DNA from: Bacteroidales bacterium UBA1256
Lineage (GTDB): Bacteria > Bacteroidota > Bacteroidia > Bacteroidales > Paludibacteraceae
DNA length: 6,569 nucleotides
Assembly: GCA_002308195.1 (NCBI GenBank)
Contig: DBVU01000104.1
Coordinates: 1,372-7,940, forward strand
Reading direction: 5' to 3'
Shown here: piece by piece, positions 1-6,502 of the stretch
How the letters are laid out: every line of letters begins with the position of its first letter
How positions within the stretch are numbered: the first letter of the stretch is position 1
Translations under genes and position numbers: made by a program
Notes under the pieces: model-generated
Told to the model about the DNA's origin: nothing
What the model saw: only the letters and a program-made list of their open reading frames with translations
Database searches by the model: none

Positions 1-1151
1 GTGCAGGACGTCAGGGCGACCCGGGTAGTTCGGTCTTCTATGTCTCGCTAGAGGATGACCTGATGCGTATGTTCGGCTCTGAGCGTATTGCGGGAGTGAT
101 GGACCGCATGGGATTCCAGGAAGGTGAGATGATTGAGCATTCGATGATTTCCAGCAGTATCGAACGTGCGCAGAAGAAAGTCGAAGAGAACAACTTCGGT
201 ATCCGTAAGCGACTCATCGAGTACGACGATGTGATGAACAAGCAACGTAATCTGGTTTACGCAAAACGTCGCCACGCCTTGATGGGCGAGCGCATCGGCG
301 TAGATATCACCAACATGATTTACGACACGGCTGAGAGTATATTCGAAGATGCACGTCAGGCTAATGATTACGAAGGACTGAAATTCGATGTGATGCAGAC
401 TTTCGCTATCGAATTGCCATTCGACGAAGACACCTTCAATCACGGCAGACGTGATGTGCTGAGCGAACAACTCGCCGAGGCTGCGCTCGACAGTTTCAAG
501 CGTCGTATGGACAAACTGATTCAGGTAGCCGATCCTGTTCTGCAACAGGTATATGCTACCAAAGGTCAGATGTACGAGAACATTCTCGTTCCTATCACCG
601 ATGGCAAGCATGTGTACAACATCTCCGTTAACCTGAAAAATGCGGCAGAAACTCACGGAAAAGAGGTAGTGCGCGAATTCGAGAAACGCATGTTGCTTCT
701 GGTCATCGATGACGAATGGAAAGAGCATCTTCGTCAGTTGGATGAACTGAAACGTGATGTAGGCAATGCTAGTTACGAGCAGAAAGACCCGTTGTTGATC
801 TACAAACTCGAATCATTCCATATTTTCCAAGATATGCTCGACCGACTGAATCGTCGTGCTATAGCTATCTTGTTGCGTGGCCAGATTTATGCACAAGAAC
901 CGGACCGCGTTCAACAAGCCCAACAGCAACGCCGCCAAGATTACAGCCGTTATCGCACTCAGAAGGATGCGGTACAACAAGCCGCTCAAGCTTCTGGTAT
1001 GGCGCAAGCAGCCGGTCGCGACACGCGCGAGCAGCAACGCCCGGAACCGTTGCGTGTGGATAAGAAACCACGTCCAAACGATCCATGTCCTTGCGGCAGT
1101 GGAAAGAAATACAAACAATGCCACGGTCGCTTAGGTGCGCAAGGTGTATAA
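1..1151 (+). CDS. secA: Protein translocase ATPase SecA, C-terminal part (5' end outside window)
   Basis: SecA is the ATP-driven motor that pushes unfolded preproteins through the SecYEG channel at the inner membrane. The first complete codon is at 3, and 382 residues are visible; the N-terminal two thirds lie upstream. The fragment opens with the conserved GRQGDPGSS stretch of the second nucleotide-binding fold (fragment residues 2-10), followed by the helical scaffold region with [13 protein letters not shown] and [11 protein letters not shown]. Near 700-830 the wing/scaffold signature [15 protein letters not shown] and [13 protein letters not shown] is present. A Gln- and Arg-rich flexible linker leads to the C-terminal zinc motif [13 protein letters not shown] (C362, C364, C373, H374 of the fragment; 1086-1124), which in other bacteria binds zinc and contacts SecB or ribosomes. 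The frame is intact to TAA. Two genes for exported proteins follow closely, which suits co-transcription. The identification is secure. Confidence 0.97.
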   Translation, partial: AGRQGDPGSSVFYVSLEDDLMRMFGSERIAGVMDRMGFQEGEMIEHSMISSSIERAQKKVEENNFGIRKRLIEYDDVMNKQRNLVYAKRRHALMGERIGVDITNMIYDTAESIFEDARQANDYEGLKFDVMQTFAIELPFDEDTFNHGRRDVLSEQLAEAALDSFKRRMDKLIQVADPVLQQVYATKGQMYENILVPITDGKHVYNISVNLKNAAETHGKEVVREFEKRMLLLVIDDEWKEHLRQLDELKRDVGNASYEQKDPLLIYKLESFHIFQDMLDRLNRRAIAILLRGQIYAQEPDRVQQAQQQRRQDYSRYRTQKDAVQQAAQASGMAQAAGRDTREQQRPEPLRVDKKPRPNDPCPCGSGKKYKQCHGRLGAQGV

Positions 1152-1175
1152 TACCCAAAACAGAAGAATGCAAAT

Positions 1176-2363
1176 TTGAGAATTAGGATAACCATATTAT
1201 CTATGATTCTTTGTGCCGTCAGTCATTTGGCGGCACAAAGCGTAGTTTCGGATAGTGTTCAACTCTATCCGGACACGTTCAAATTGCAAGATCAGCCTAA
1301 GGCCTCCGATATCGACATGTTGTTGCTGCAATTGGTTGCGCAGCAGGGAGAACAAATCCACGCAAACGACACACTGGACACACTGACATTGGCCGAAATC
1401 ATCCGACTGGATTCGCTCAAACGAGAGATTGCTGAGATTGACTCGCTACGTGCCGTCAATGCACAATTGGTGAGACAAGTAGTTACAGATATGCCGTATA
1501 TCCCGATTGAGAAATCGTGGATCAAAGATGAGGAAGAAGACCGGAATGATGTGCTGCGTGCCATACGCGATATGCATACTCGTTGGCGCAAAGAAGCCAC
1601 TATCATGCTGCAAGTCACGCAAACATATGTAACGCCTAACTGGTACCAAGGTGGTTCGAGCAGTTTTGCCGGACTAGGTATCTTCAAGGGGCAAATAGGT
1701 TACTACGGCGAGCGTTTTACGTGGGAGAACACGGGTGAATGGCGCATTGGTGGTTCCACTATTTCCGCCGATTCTATTCACAAAGTGAATACGACCGACG
1801 ACATTTTGCGTCTGTACAGCAAAGCCAACCTGCAGATTGTGCCGAAATTGTTCGGTTCTGTTTCCGCAGAGTTTGAGACGCGATTGCTACCTACCTACAA
1901 GTCCAATTCACACGATTTGAAGTCCGGTCCGTTCTCTCCCGTACGCTTCACCACCGCCTTAGGTCTCGATTACAAACCTGTCAAGGGACTGAGTATCTCT
2001 GTTTCGCCTGTGTCGTACAAGATGACACATGTAATGGACACGGCCCGAGTCACAGTGACCGAATACGGACTGAAAGCAGGTGAACAAACGCAACATAACA
2101 TCGGTAGCAGTTTGCGCGTGGAATATACGTGGAAACCCGTGCGTGAAGTGTCGCTAGAATCGAGATTCTACATGTACACCAACTACAAGTACGTAGAACT
2201 GGATTTAGAGGTCAATTGCGATTTTATCATCAATCGATTTATGTCGGCCCGCCTCATGCTTCATCCGCGCTACGATACATCTGTCATCATGGAGGGGGAC
2301 GACCATGCTAAGATTCAATTCCGCGAACTGCTGTCCATCGGTTTCGCGCATAAATTCAGATAA
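1176..2363 (+). CDS. DUF3078-family secreted protein, probable outer-membrane beta-barrel (TTG start)
   Basis: This is a 395-residue exported protein of unknown function. Residues 1-21 form a signal peptide: basic RIR, hydrophobic core, likely cleavage after LAAQ or LAA. Residues about 70-105 are Leu/Glu/Ala-rich with a heptad-like look, a possible coiled coil. From about 145 the protein becomes alternating-residue beta structure, with NWYQGGSSS (155-163), FTWENTGEWRIGG (181-193) and ALGLDYKP (261-268), the pattern I associate with DUF3078 proteins of Bacteroidota. The C-terminus SIGFAHKFR resembles a last barrel strand. Location in the outer membrane is inferred. The start is TTG at 1176; the only nearby in-frame ATG (1203) would remove the basic n-region. 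An ATG at 1168 lies in another frame and hits TGA after three codons, so a 1-nt deletion or sequence error is possible. The gap to secA is 24 nt, and the frame is open from the secA stop. Confidence 0.85.
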   Translation: MRIRITILSMILCAVSHLAAQSVVSDSVQLYPDTFKLQDQPKASDIDMLLLQLVAQQGEQIHANDTLDTLTLAEIIRLDSLKREIAEIDSLRAVNAQLVRQVVTDMPYIPIEKSWIKDEEEDRNDVLRAIRDMHTRWRKEATIMLQVTQTYVTPNWYQGGSSSFAGLGIFKGQIGYYGERFTWENTGEWRIGGSTISADSIHKVNTTDDILRLYSKANLQIVPKLFGSVSAEFETRLLPTYKSNSHDLKSGPFSPVRFTTALGLDYKPVKGLSISVSPVSYKMTHVMDTARVTVTEYGLKAGEQTQHNIGSSLRVEYTWKPVREVSLESRFYMYTNYKYVELDLEVNCDFIINRFMSARLMLHPRYDTSVIMEGDDHAKIQFRELLSIGFAHKFR

Positions 2364-2386
2364 TCAACCACAAAAACATCAAGTAT

Positions 2387-3016
2387 ATGAAACGAATTAT
2401 TTGTGTATGCATTATGGCACTCGCGTTGATGGGATCAATGGCGGTGCAAGCAGAAGAATATGATTGGAGTGAATATCGCAACTCGCTGAGTATCAGTGTG
2501 GGTGCTCCGAGCGGATACTATGCCTTCCGCGGACTTTTTGTTGACATTTGGGTTTCCGCCCTAGACCATGCTGACAATGCCATGTACTACGGCTCTTACA
2601 GCATGCAATACCATTATCAGGTATTACGTTGGCTGCGTGTGGGATTTAAGGGATCGTGGGAAGGCGATTCGCATGACATGTATACCGACAAGGAGAAAAC
2701 TACGCAGAAGGGGAAATCGTTCGGTCACACAGTAGCGCTGATGGCTAGTGCGCAGTTCACCTATCTCAACAAGCGCCACGTACAACTCTATTCGGGCATT
2801 GATGTCGGACCGGGTGTTATGCTGCGCGAAAATCGCTACATCAACGGCTACACCGATAGCGACGGCAAAACATATAACTTAAGTTATACGTTCTTACCCG
2901 ACTTCAACGTAACGCCTATTGGCGTATGCTTCGGCAATGAGCGAGTATATGGTTTGGCAGAAGTGAATATTGGTGCCGATGCCTTTTTCAAGGGAGGAAT
3001 TGGCGTGCACCTCTAA
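2387..3016 (+). CDS. Exported beta-barrel-like outer-membrane protein, unknown function
   Basis: The 209-residue product begins with a clear signal peptide (basic KR, hydrophobic core 4-20, probable cleavage after VQA at residue 22). The mature part has alternating hydrophobic/aromatic strands separated by polar turns: NSLSISVGAP, AMYYGSYSMQYHYQV, WLRVGFKGSW, TVALMASAQFTYL, VQLYSGIDVGPGVML, FNVTPIGVCFG, VYGLAEVNIGADAFFKGGIGVHL. This fits a small outer-membrane barrel of about eight strands, like many uncharacterised Bacteroidales proteins with the ending pattern 'YGxAExxxGxxxxxKxGxG'. It ends in Leu rather than the usual terminal aromatic residue. It starts with ATG 23 nt after the DUF3078 gene, without a visible Shine-Dalgarno but with an A-rich leader typical of the phylum, and is probably the last gene of the secA transcript. 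Its stop abuts the convergent HD gene directly. I do not recognise a specific function. Confidence 0.75.
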   Translation: MKRIICVCIMALALMGSMAVQAEEYDWSEYRNSLSISVGAPSGYYAFRGLFVDIWVSALDHADNAMYYGSYSMQYHYQVLRWLRVGFKGSWEGDSHDMYTDKEKTTQKGKSFGHTVALMASAQFTYLNKRHVQLYSGIDVGPGVMLRENRYINGYTDSDGKTYNLSYTFLPDFNVTPIGVCFGNERVYGLAEVNIGADAFFKGGIGVHL

Positions 3017-3553
3017 TCAGCCGAACAACGCCTCCAGTTCGTTCCAACGAACGATGGCATCGTGGCCGTATTTCCAGATATTGGCCTTGAGTTTTTCTAA
3101 AGCCACTTCTTCTCCGAGGTGGCTTTTGCTATAGAATTTATCTGCGTAGCAGATCAGTTTCTCTTCCAGTGATTGAGGACAATAGTCGCGCTCTGGAATC
3201 GGCAACTCCTCGCGTTCTACTTGCTCAATCGTGATTCCTGTGCCCGTGTGACGTTCTGCCACCAAAGCGTGTTGCGGAAATCCCTCTTTGCGTAGCAATT
3301 CCGCGCCGAGATAGCCGTGTTCGATATATTTATGCGGCCCGAAACAGTAGATTTTCGGTGCATCGCAAAAGATGATTCCAATATCGTGCAACATAGCCGC
3401 TTCCTCGACAAACGTACGATCCACCTGCCATTCCGGATGCTTGTCCAGAATCTGCAGCGCACGGTCAGCCACTTGACGACTGTGTGTCAGTAACACATTT
3501 CGCAATTTCGGCGAAGAAGCGTAGTACTTATCAATGAGAGCTATGTAATCCAT
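3017..3553 (-). CDS. HD-domain metal-dependent phosphohydrolase, substrate unknown
   Basis: The 178-residue protein carries a complete HD-superfamily metal site: H24 (LLTHS), the H56-D57 pair in MLHDIGI, H79 (IEHGY), H102 (AERHTG) and D138 (CYADKF). Two-metal HD proteins of this HDIG-like layout hydrolyse phosphate esters, often of nucleotides; the substrate here cannot be read from sequence. It has no signal peptide or membrane segment, so it is presumably cytoplasmic. The ATG at 3553 is chosen because the longer frame upstream (TTG at 3637) only translates the fmt 3' end in another register and lacks family character. The start lies 23 nt inside fmt, without a Shine-Dalgarno, so translation probably depends on ribosomes leaving fmt. 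It is the last gene of the leftward operon, and its stop directly abuts the stop of the convergent barrel gene. Confidence 0.87.
   Translation of the reverse strand: MDYIALIDKYYASSPKLRNVLLTHSRQVADRALQILDKHPEWQVDRTFVEEAAMLHDIGIIFCDAPKIYCFGPHKYIEHGYLGAELLRKEGFPQHALVAERHTGTGITIEQVEREELPIPERDYCPQSLEEKLICYADKFYSKSHLGEEVALEKLKANIWKYGHDAIVRWNELEALFG
3099..3127 (+). terminator. Candidate intrinsic terminator of the rightward operon, inside the opposing gene
   Basis: Positions 3099-3109 and 3116-3126 form an 11-bp stem (AAAGCCACTTC with GAGGTGGCTTT, one T-G wobble at 3107/3118) closed by a 6-nt loop, and the 3' arm runs into TTTT (3124-3127). It lies 83 nt past the stop of the last + strand gene. The wobble would be an A-C mismatch in the opposite transcript, and the T tract is longer in the + direction, so + is the favoured orientation. 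The T tract is short, and the hairpin is also coding sequence of the HD gene, so termination activity is inferred. Confidence 0.5.
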
Positions 3554-4466
3554 TGAGAAAAGCTTTTGCGTCCATCCGTTTCTTTCCGGGCACTTGCAAT
3601 TCCAGAATACGCACGGCACCTTCGCGGCATGGAACAACTATATCTTTCGCACTTTGACTTGGATTGCTGACAACTTCCACGGCGTATATCTTCACGTTCT
3701 CCAACGCTTGTCCCGCAATCGTCAGATTGGCCCACGCGCAAGGATACGGACTCAGTCCGCGTACAAAATTCTTCACTTCGATAGCCGATTTCTCCGCAAA
3801 GCGAATCTCGCAATCTTCTTTGAAGATTTTCGGAGCAGAGCGCAGTTCGCCTATTTTCGGTTGCGGCGTAGTAGGCACTTCCACACCACGCGTCTCGCAA
3901 TCAATTATCAGGTCCACTGTACGAGTAACCAATCCTCTACCCATCTCCATCAGTCGGTCGTGAACCGAGCCCACATTCTCATCGTCGCCGATTGAGATGC
4001 GTTCTTGCAGAATCAGATTGCCCGTATCTATCTCATGCTTCAGCATGAAGGTCGTGGCTCCGGTCTCTTTATCGCCATTGATCACCGCCCAATTGATAGG
4101 CGCGGCACCGCGATATTGCGGCAGAAGCGATGCATGCAGATTGAATGTACCCAGACGAGGCATCGACCAAACAATCTCGGGCAACATTCTAAATGCCACC
4201 ACAATCTGTAGATCAGCGCGATAGGAACGTAGTTCCTCTACAAATGCTTCGTCCTTCAGTTTCTCCGGTTGCAATACCGGGAGACCAACCGATAGCGCAT
4301 ATTTTTTCACATCGGAAAACTGGACTTGATGTCCGCGCCCTGCAGGTTTGTCAGGCATGGTAACCACCGCTACCACATTATAGCCGCCTTCCACCAAAGC
4401 CTGCAAGCTAGCAACCGCAAACTCGGGCGTTCCCATGTATATGATGCGCAGATCCTGTTTGGTCAT
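3531..4466 (-). CDS. fmt: Methionyl-tRNA formyltransferase
   Basis: Fmt transfers a formyl group from 10-formyl-tetrahydrofolate to Met-tRNA(fMet), making the bacterial initiator tRNA in the cytoplasm. The 311-residue length is normal. The N-terminal Rossmann-type domain starts with RIIYMGTPEFAV (7-18) and includes the DKPAGRG loop (39-45) that in this family contacts tRNA. The catalytic triad expected from E. coli is present: N109 and H111 in FNLHASLLPQYRGAAPINW, and D147 in HEIDTGN. The C-terminal OB-fold region follows from about 205 (FVRGLSPYPCAWA, then a KIYAVEV strand). The ATG overlaps the lgt stop by 4 nt (ATGA), and the 3' end overlaps the HD gene by 23 nt, so it sits in the middle of a tightly coupled operon. 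Nothing is missing. Confidence 0.97.
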   Translation of the reverse strand: MTKQDLRIIYMGTPEFAVASLQALVEGGYNVVAVVTMPDKPAGRGHQVQFSDVKKYALSVGLPVLQPEKLKDEAFVEELRSYRADLQIVVAFRMLPEIVWSMPRLGTFNLHASLLPQYRGAAPINWAVINGDKETGATTFMLKHEIDTGNLILQERISIGDDENVGSVHDRLMEMGRGLVTRTVDLIIDCETRGVEVPTTPQPKIGELRSAPKIFKEDCEIRFAEKSAIEVKNFVRGLSPYPCAWANLTIAGQALENVKIYAVEVVSNPSQSAKDIVVPCREGAVRILELQVPGKKRMDAKAFLNGLHSSH

Positions 4467-5422
4467 TTCTTACGATATTTGGGGTCGATACTTTCCGGTT
4501 GTTGCTCCACGACAGGCAGAAGCGGACGTCTAAACGCGCGGATAATCAAGAAAATTCCCAACGCGATAAACGGAATACTAAGCCATTGCCCCATATTCAG
4601 CACATGGCCCGCCTCGAAAGCTTCCTGATCGTTCTTGATAAACTCGAGCAAGAAACGCGTCACAAATACTATCTCAAAAAATATTCCTATCAGCAATCCT
4701 TCGCGGCGACGTGCATCCGTCTTCAAGTATAGCGGCAGTGTAACGGCAAAGGCCACCAAACAATAAGCTACTTCGTAGAGTTGCGTAGGATGGCATGGCA
4801 CAGTCTGGCCGTCACGAACAAAGATAAATCCCCATGGCAGATCGGTCGGACCTCCGTAAATCTCGCTATTCATTAGGTTGCCCAGACGAATCAGCACAGC
4901 CGTCACACAAACGCCGACACAGAGTCGGTCGAGTATCCAAATCCAACTGGTTTGGAACTGTGGATACTTGCTGTACTTGTATTTATTGAGCAGAATAGCC
5001 GCAACAATCAAGCCTATTCCTCCGCCATGACTACTGAGGCCGCCTTCCCAGATTTTCAGGAGCATCAACGGATGTTCTATGTACGGATTTCGGTAATTGA
5101 ACGCCCAACCAAACAGATGCCACGGCTCGGTGGAAATATTCATATATTGGCAATATGGAGCCAACATCGGATCTGTACAATCATGCCATTCGTAGAACCA
5201 ACAGTGGCCCAGACGCGCACCGATGATTACGCCCGCCGCCATCCAGAAGAACAGATAATCCGCCCACTCTTTCGGGCAATTCTCGTGTTTGTACATCTTT
5301 TCGTTGATTGCCCAACATGCATAGAGTCCGATGGCCCAAAACAGGCCGTACCAACGAATTCCTCCGTCCCCGAAATGAATCAATATCGGGTCAACATCCC
5401 ATGTAATAAAATCTAATATCAT
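4463..5422 (-). CDS. lgt: Prolipoprotein diacylglyceryl transferase
   Basis: Lgt attaches diacylglycerol from phosphatidylglycerol to the lipobox cysteine of prolipoproteins, the first step of lipoprotein maturation in the inner membrane. With the ATG at 5422 it has 319 residues and about seven hydrophobic segments. Family signatures are present: GARLGHCWFYE (68-78), WEGGLSSHGGGIG (125-137) with H132 matching the essential E. coli H103, the Lgt signature RLGNLMNSEIYG (179-190) with R179, N182 and E187, HPTQLYE (211-217), and R256/E260 in the last conserved helix. The loop at about 79-124 is longer than in E. coli and rich in aromatic and His residues. The ATG at 5422 is preferred over TTG at 5434: it overlaps the nadK stop by one base (TAATG) and keeps the family N-terminus. 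It overlaps fmt by 4 nt downstream. Confidence 0.97.
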   Translation of the reverse strand: MILDFITWDVDPILIHFGDGGIRWYGLFWAIGLYACWAINEKMYKHENCPKEWADYLFFWMAAGVIIGARLGHCWFYEWHDCTDPMLAPYCQYMNISTEPWHLFGWAFNYRNPYIEHPLMLLKIWEGGLSSHGGGIGLIVAAILLNKYKYSKYPQFQTSWIWILDRLCVGVCVTAVLIRLGNLMNSEIYGGPTDLPWGFIFVRDGQTVPCHPTQLYEVAYCLVAFAVTLPLYLKTDARRREGLLIGIFFEIVFVTRFLLEFIKNDQEAFEAGHVLNMGQWLSIPFIALGIFLIIRAFRRPLLPVVEQQPESIDPKYRKK

Positions 5423-6315
5423 TATCGTCCCCAATTCAATTTCGCTTGCAGCGATTTCAAGAAACTGTTATTACCTATCTGTACCACTTTCACGGTGTAT
5501 GGCGCACGTTCGATGTGCAGACTCATATCCGGAGTGAGCGTTTGGCTACGACCGTCCACAGAAACCATGTACGCATCATAGCGGCTCTCAACGCGGATGT
5601 CAAATTTCCAGTCGTCAGGCACTACCAACGGCTTGACTGTCAGGCTGTGCGGAGCTATAGGAGTGATGATTATTCCTCGACTCTGCGGGACCATCAGCGG
5701 ACCACCAATTGACAAGTTGTAGGCCGTACTTCCAGTTGGAGTAGCCAGTACCAAACCATCCGAATGGTATGTGTGCAGACGCTCGCCATTCACTTTCAGT
5801 TCTATCGAAAGCATACTACTCAAACCCTGTTTGAGAATAGCTATCTCGTTCAGCGCGTTTGGAGCCAAAATCAGTCCATCTCGCTTCTGCCCATCCTTGT
5901 CCAAAATAGTCAGTTGCAGCAGACTGCGCTGCTCTATCGTATATTCGCCTGCAATCAGTTTGTGCAGAATGTCATCCACGTCCTGCGATTGCACTTCTGC
6001 CAGAAATCCCAGGTGACCGTAGTTGATACCAAGAATAGGTATATTCTTGTCTCCAATGGTCGCGGCGCTAGTCAAGAAAGTACCATCACCACCTATCGAC
6101 AGGGCAAAATCTATCGGCTCGCCATACACGTTCTCCGGTTGCCTATCGCCATCCCAGTTCTCGGGGAACCCCGGATACTCACGCAGGTTCATTTCCTGTC
6201 GCAACTCTTGAGAAAGAAGCACGTTCACGCCTTTCTCTGTCATAAATTGCAAGATATGTTGCACTTCTTGCAACGTCTCGCTCTTCATCGCGTTTCCAAA
6301 TACTGCAATCGTCAT
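5422..6315 (-). CDS. nadK: NAD kinase (ATP-NAD kinase)
   Basis: NadK phosphorylates NAD to NADP in the cytoplasm and so sets the NADP(H) supply for biosynthesis. The 297-residue protein shows the standard layout: N-terminal MTIAVFGN, the catalytic GGDGT motif (75-79, D77), INYGHLGFLAE (97-107), the NE motif (N156-E157 in LNEIAI), the NAD-binding HSDGLVLATPTGSTAYNLS (184-202), ITPIAPHSL (217-225) and the late VDGR (253-256). Residues 43-64 form a charged, Trp-containing insertion before the GGDGT domain. ATG at 6315 is the first start after the promoter at 6356-6387 and gives the family N-terminus; the leader has no Shine-Dalgarno. It is the first gene of the leftward operon, and its TAA shares a base with the lgt ATG. 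Confidence 0.96.
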   Translation of the reverse strand: MTIAVFGNAMKSETLQEVQHILQFMTEKGVNVLLSQELRQEMNLREYPGFPENWDGDRQPENVYGEPIDFALSIGGDGTFLTSAATIGDKNIPILGINYGHLGFLAEVQSQDVDDILHKLIAGEYTIEQRSLLQLTILDKDGQKRDGLILAPNALNEIAILKQGLSSMLSIELKVNGERLHTYHSDGLVLATPTGSTAYNLSIGGPLMVPQSRGIIITPIAPHSLTVKPLVVPDDWKFDIRVESRYDAYMVSVDGRSQTLTPDMSLHIERAPYTVKVVQIGNNSFLKSLQAKLNWGR

Positions 6316-6355
6316 ATCGCGTTCGGCAATTAGTCGTAGTACACAAAAAACGCTG

Positions 6356-6387
6356 CAAAATTACTACAAAAATTGCATATATGCAAA
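6356..6387 (-). promoter_or_regulatory. Bacteroidota-type promoter of the nadK-lgt-fmt-HD operon
   Basis: Read on the - strand, TTTG (6387-6384) is followed after 20 nt by TAATTTTG (6363-6356). This exactly fits the known primary sigma consensus of Bacteroidota, TTTG near -33 and TAnnTTTG near -7. Transcription should begin about 5-7 nt downstream, near 6350, leaving a leader of about 35 nt before the nadK ATG at 6315. It was the only full TAnnTTTG match I found on either strand of this intergenic region. The start point is inferred, not mapped. Confidence 0.75.
6373..6386. promoter_or_regulatory. 14-nt perfect palindrome in the nadK promoter spacer, candidate operator
   Basis: TTGCATATATGCAA is a perfect palindrome that overlaps the -33 TTTG and fills much of the spacer of the nadK promoter. 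Allowing one mismatched pair (6372/6387), symmetry extends over 6368-6391. A dimeric repressor bound here would block RNA polymerase. No bound protein can be named, and AT-rich DNA produces such palindromes fairly often. Confidence 0.35.
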
Positions 6388-6415
6388 TTTTTTGCGTGAA
6401 AAAAGGAGATTTATC

Positions 6416-6448
6416 TCTCGAAAACGTCTCGGTAATGTCTCGATAGTA
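6416..6448. repeat. Three tandem 11-bp units starting TCTCG
   Basis: TCTCG occurs at 6416, 6427 and 6438, exactly 11 bp apart. The units are TCTCGAAAACG, TCTCGGTAATG and TCTCGATAGTA, with consensus TCTCG-R-W-A-R-Y-R. The spacing is about one helical turn, placing the copies on one face of the DNA about 30-60 bp upstream of the nadK -33 box. This is where an activator or iteron-like binding protein could sit. Function is inferred from spacing only. Confidence 0.4.
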
Positions 6449-6456
6449 AATCCGGG

Positions 6457-6487
6457 ATATATACTATGTATATATAAATGTACATTT
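6457..6487. repeat. AT-rich inverted repeats
   Basis: ATATATAC (6457-6464) and GTATATAT (6468-6475) form an 8-bp inverted repeat around 3 nt, directly followed by the 12-nt palindrome AAATGTACATTT (6476-6487). The low sequence complexity makes chance a serious explanation. They may simply be a flexible AT-rich spacer between the GC-rich block to the right and the nadK regulatory region. Confidence 0.25.
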
Positions 6488-6502
6488 TTGCCTAATACAA
6501 AA

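Noticed and set aside
48..728. Long open frame of 226 codons on the - strand opposite secA
   Set aside because: It lies antisense to a clearly conserved SecA frame, has no recognisable domain, and is explained as a shadow of SecA codon usage.
2912..2925. Hairpin ACGCC-tatt-GGCGT as terminator of the leftward operon
   Set aside because: The stem is only 5 bp and no T run follows in the - direction; it is ordinary coding sequence of the barrel gene.
3554..3637. N-terminal extension of the HD protein from TTG at 3637
   Set aside because: The extra 28 residues are fmt sequence read in another frame, contain a run of unlikely Cys/Trp residues, and are not needed for the HD fold; ATG at 3553 fits better.
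5423..5434. Lgt start at TTG 5434 (MGTIM)
   Set aside because: The ATG at 5422 gives the usual Lgt N-terminus and the common one-base TAATG junction with nadK.
5764..6333. 189-codon + strand open frame opposite nadK
   Set aside because: It is antisense to the conserved NadK motifs, lacks family features and has no promoter or leader of its own.
6391..6500. A divergent + strand promoter in the intergenic region
   Set aside because: A TTTG is present at 6391, but I found no TAnnTTTG at suitable spacing, and ATGs at 6466 and 6478 run into stops within a few codons.
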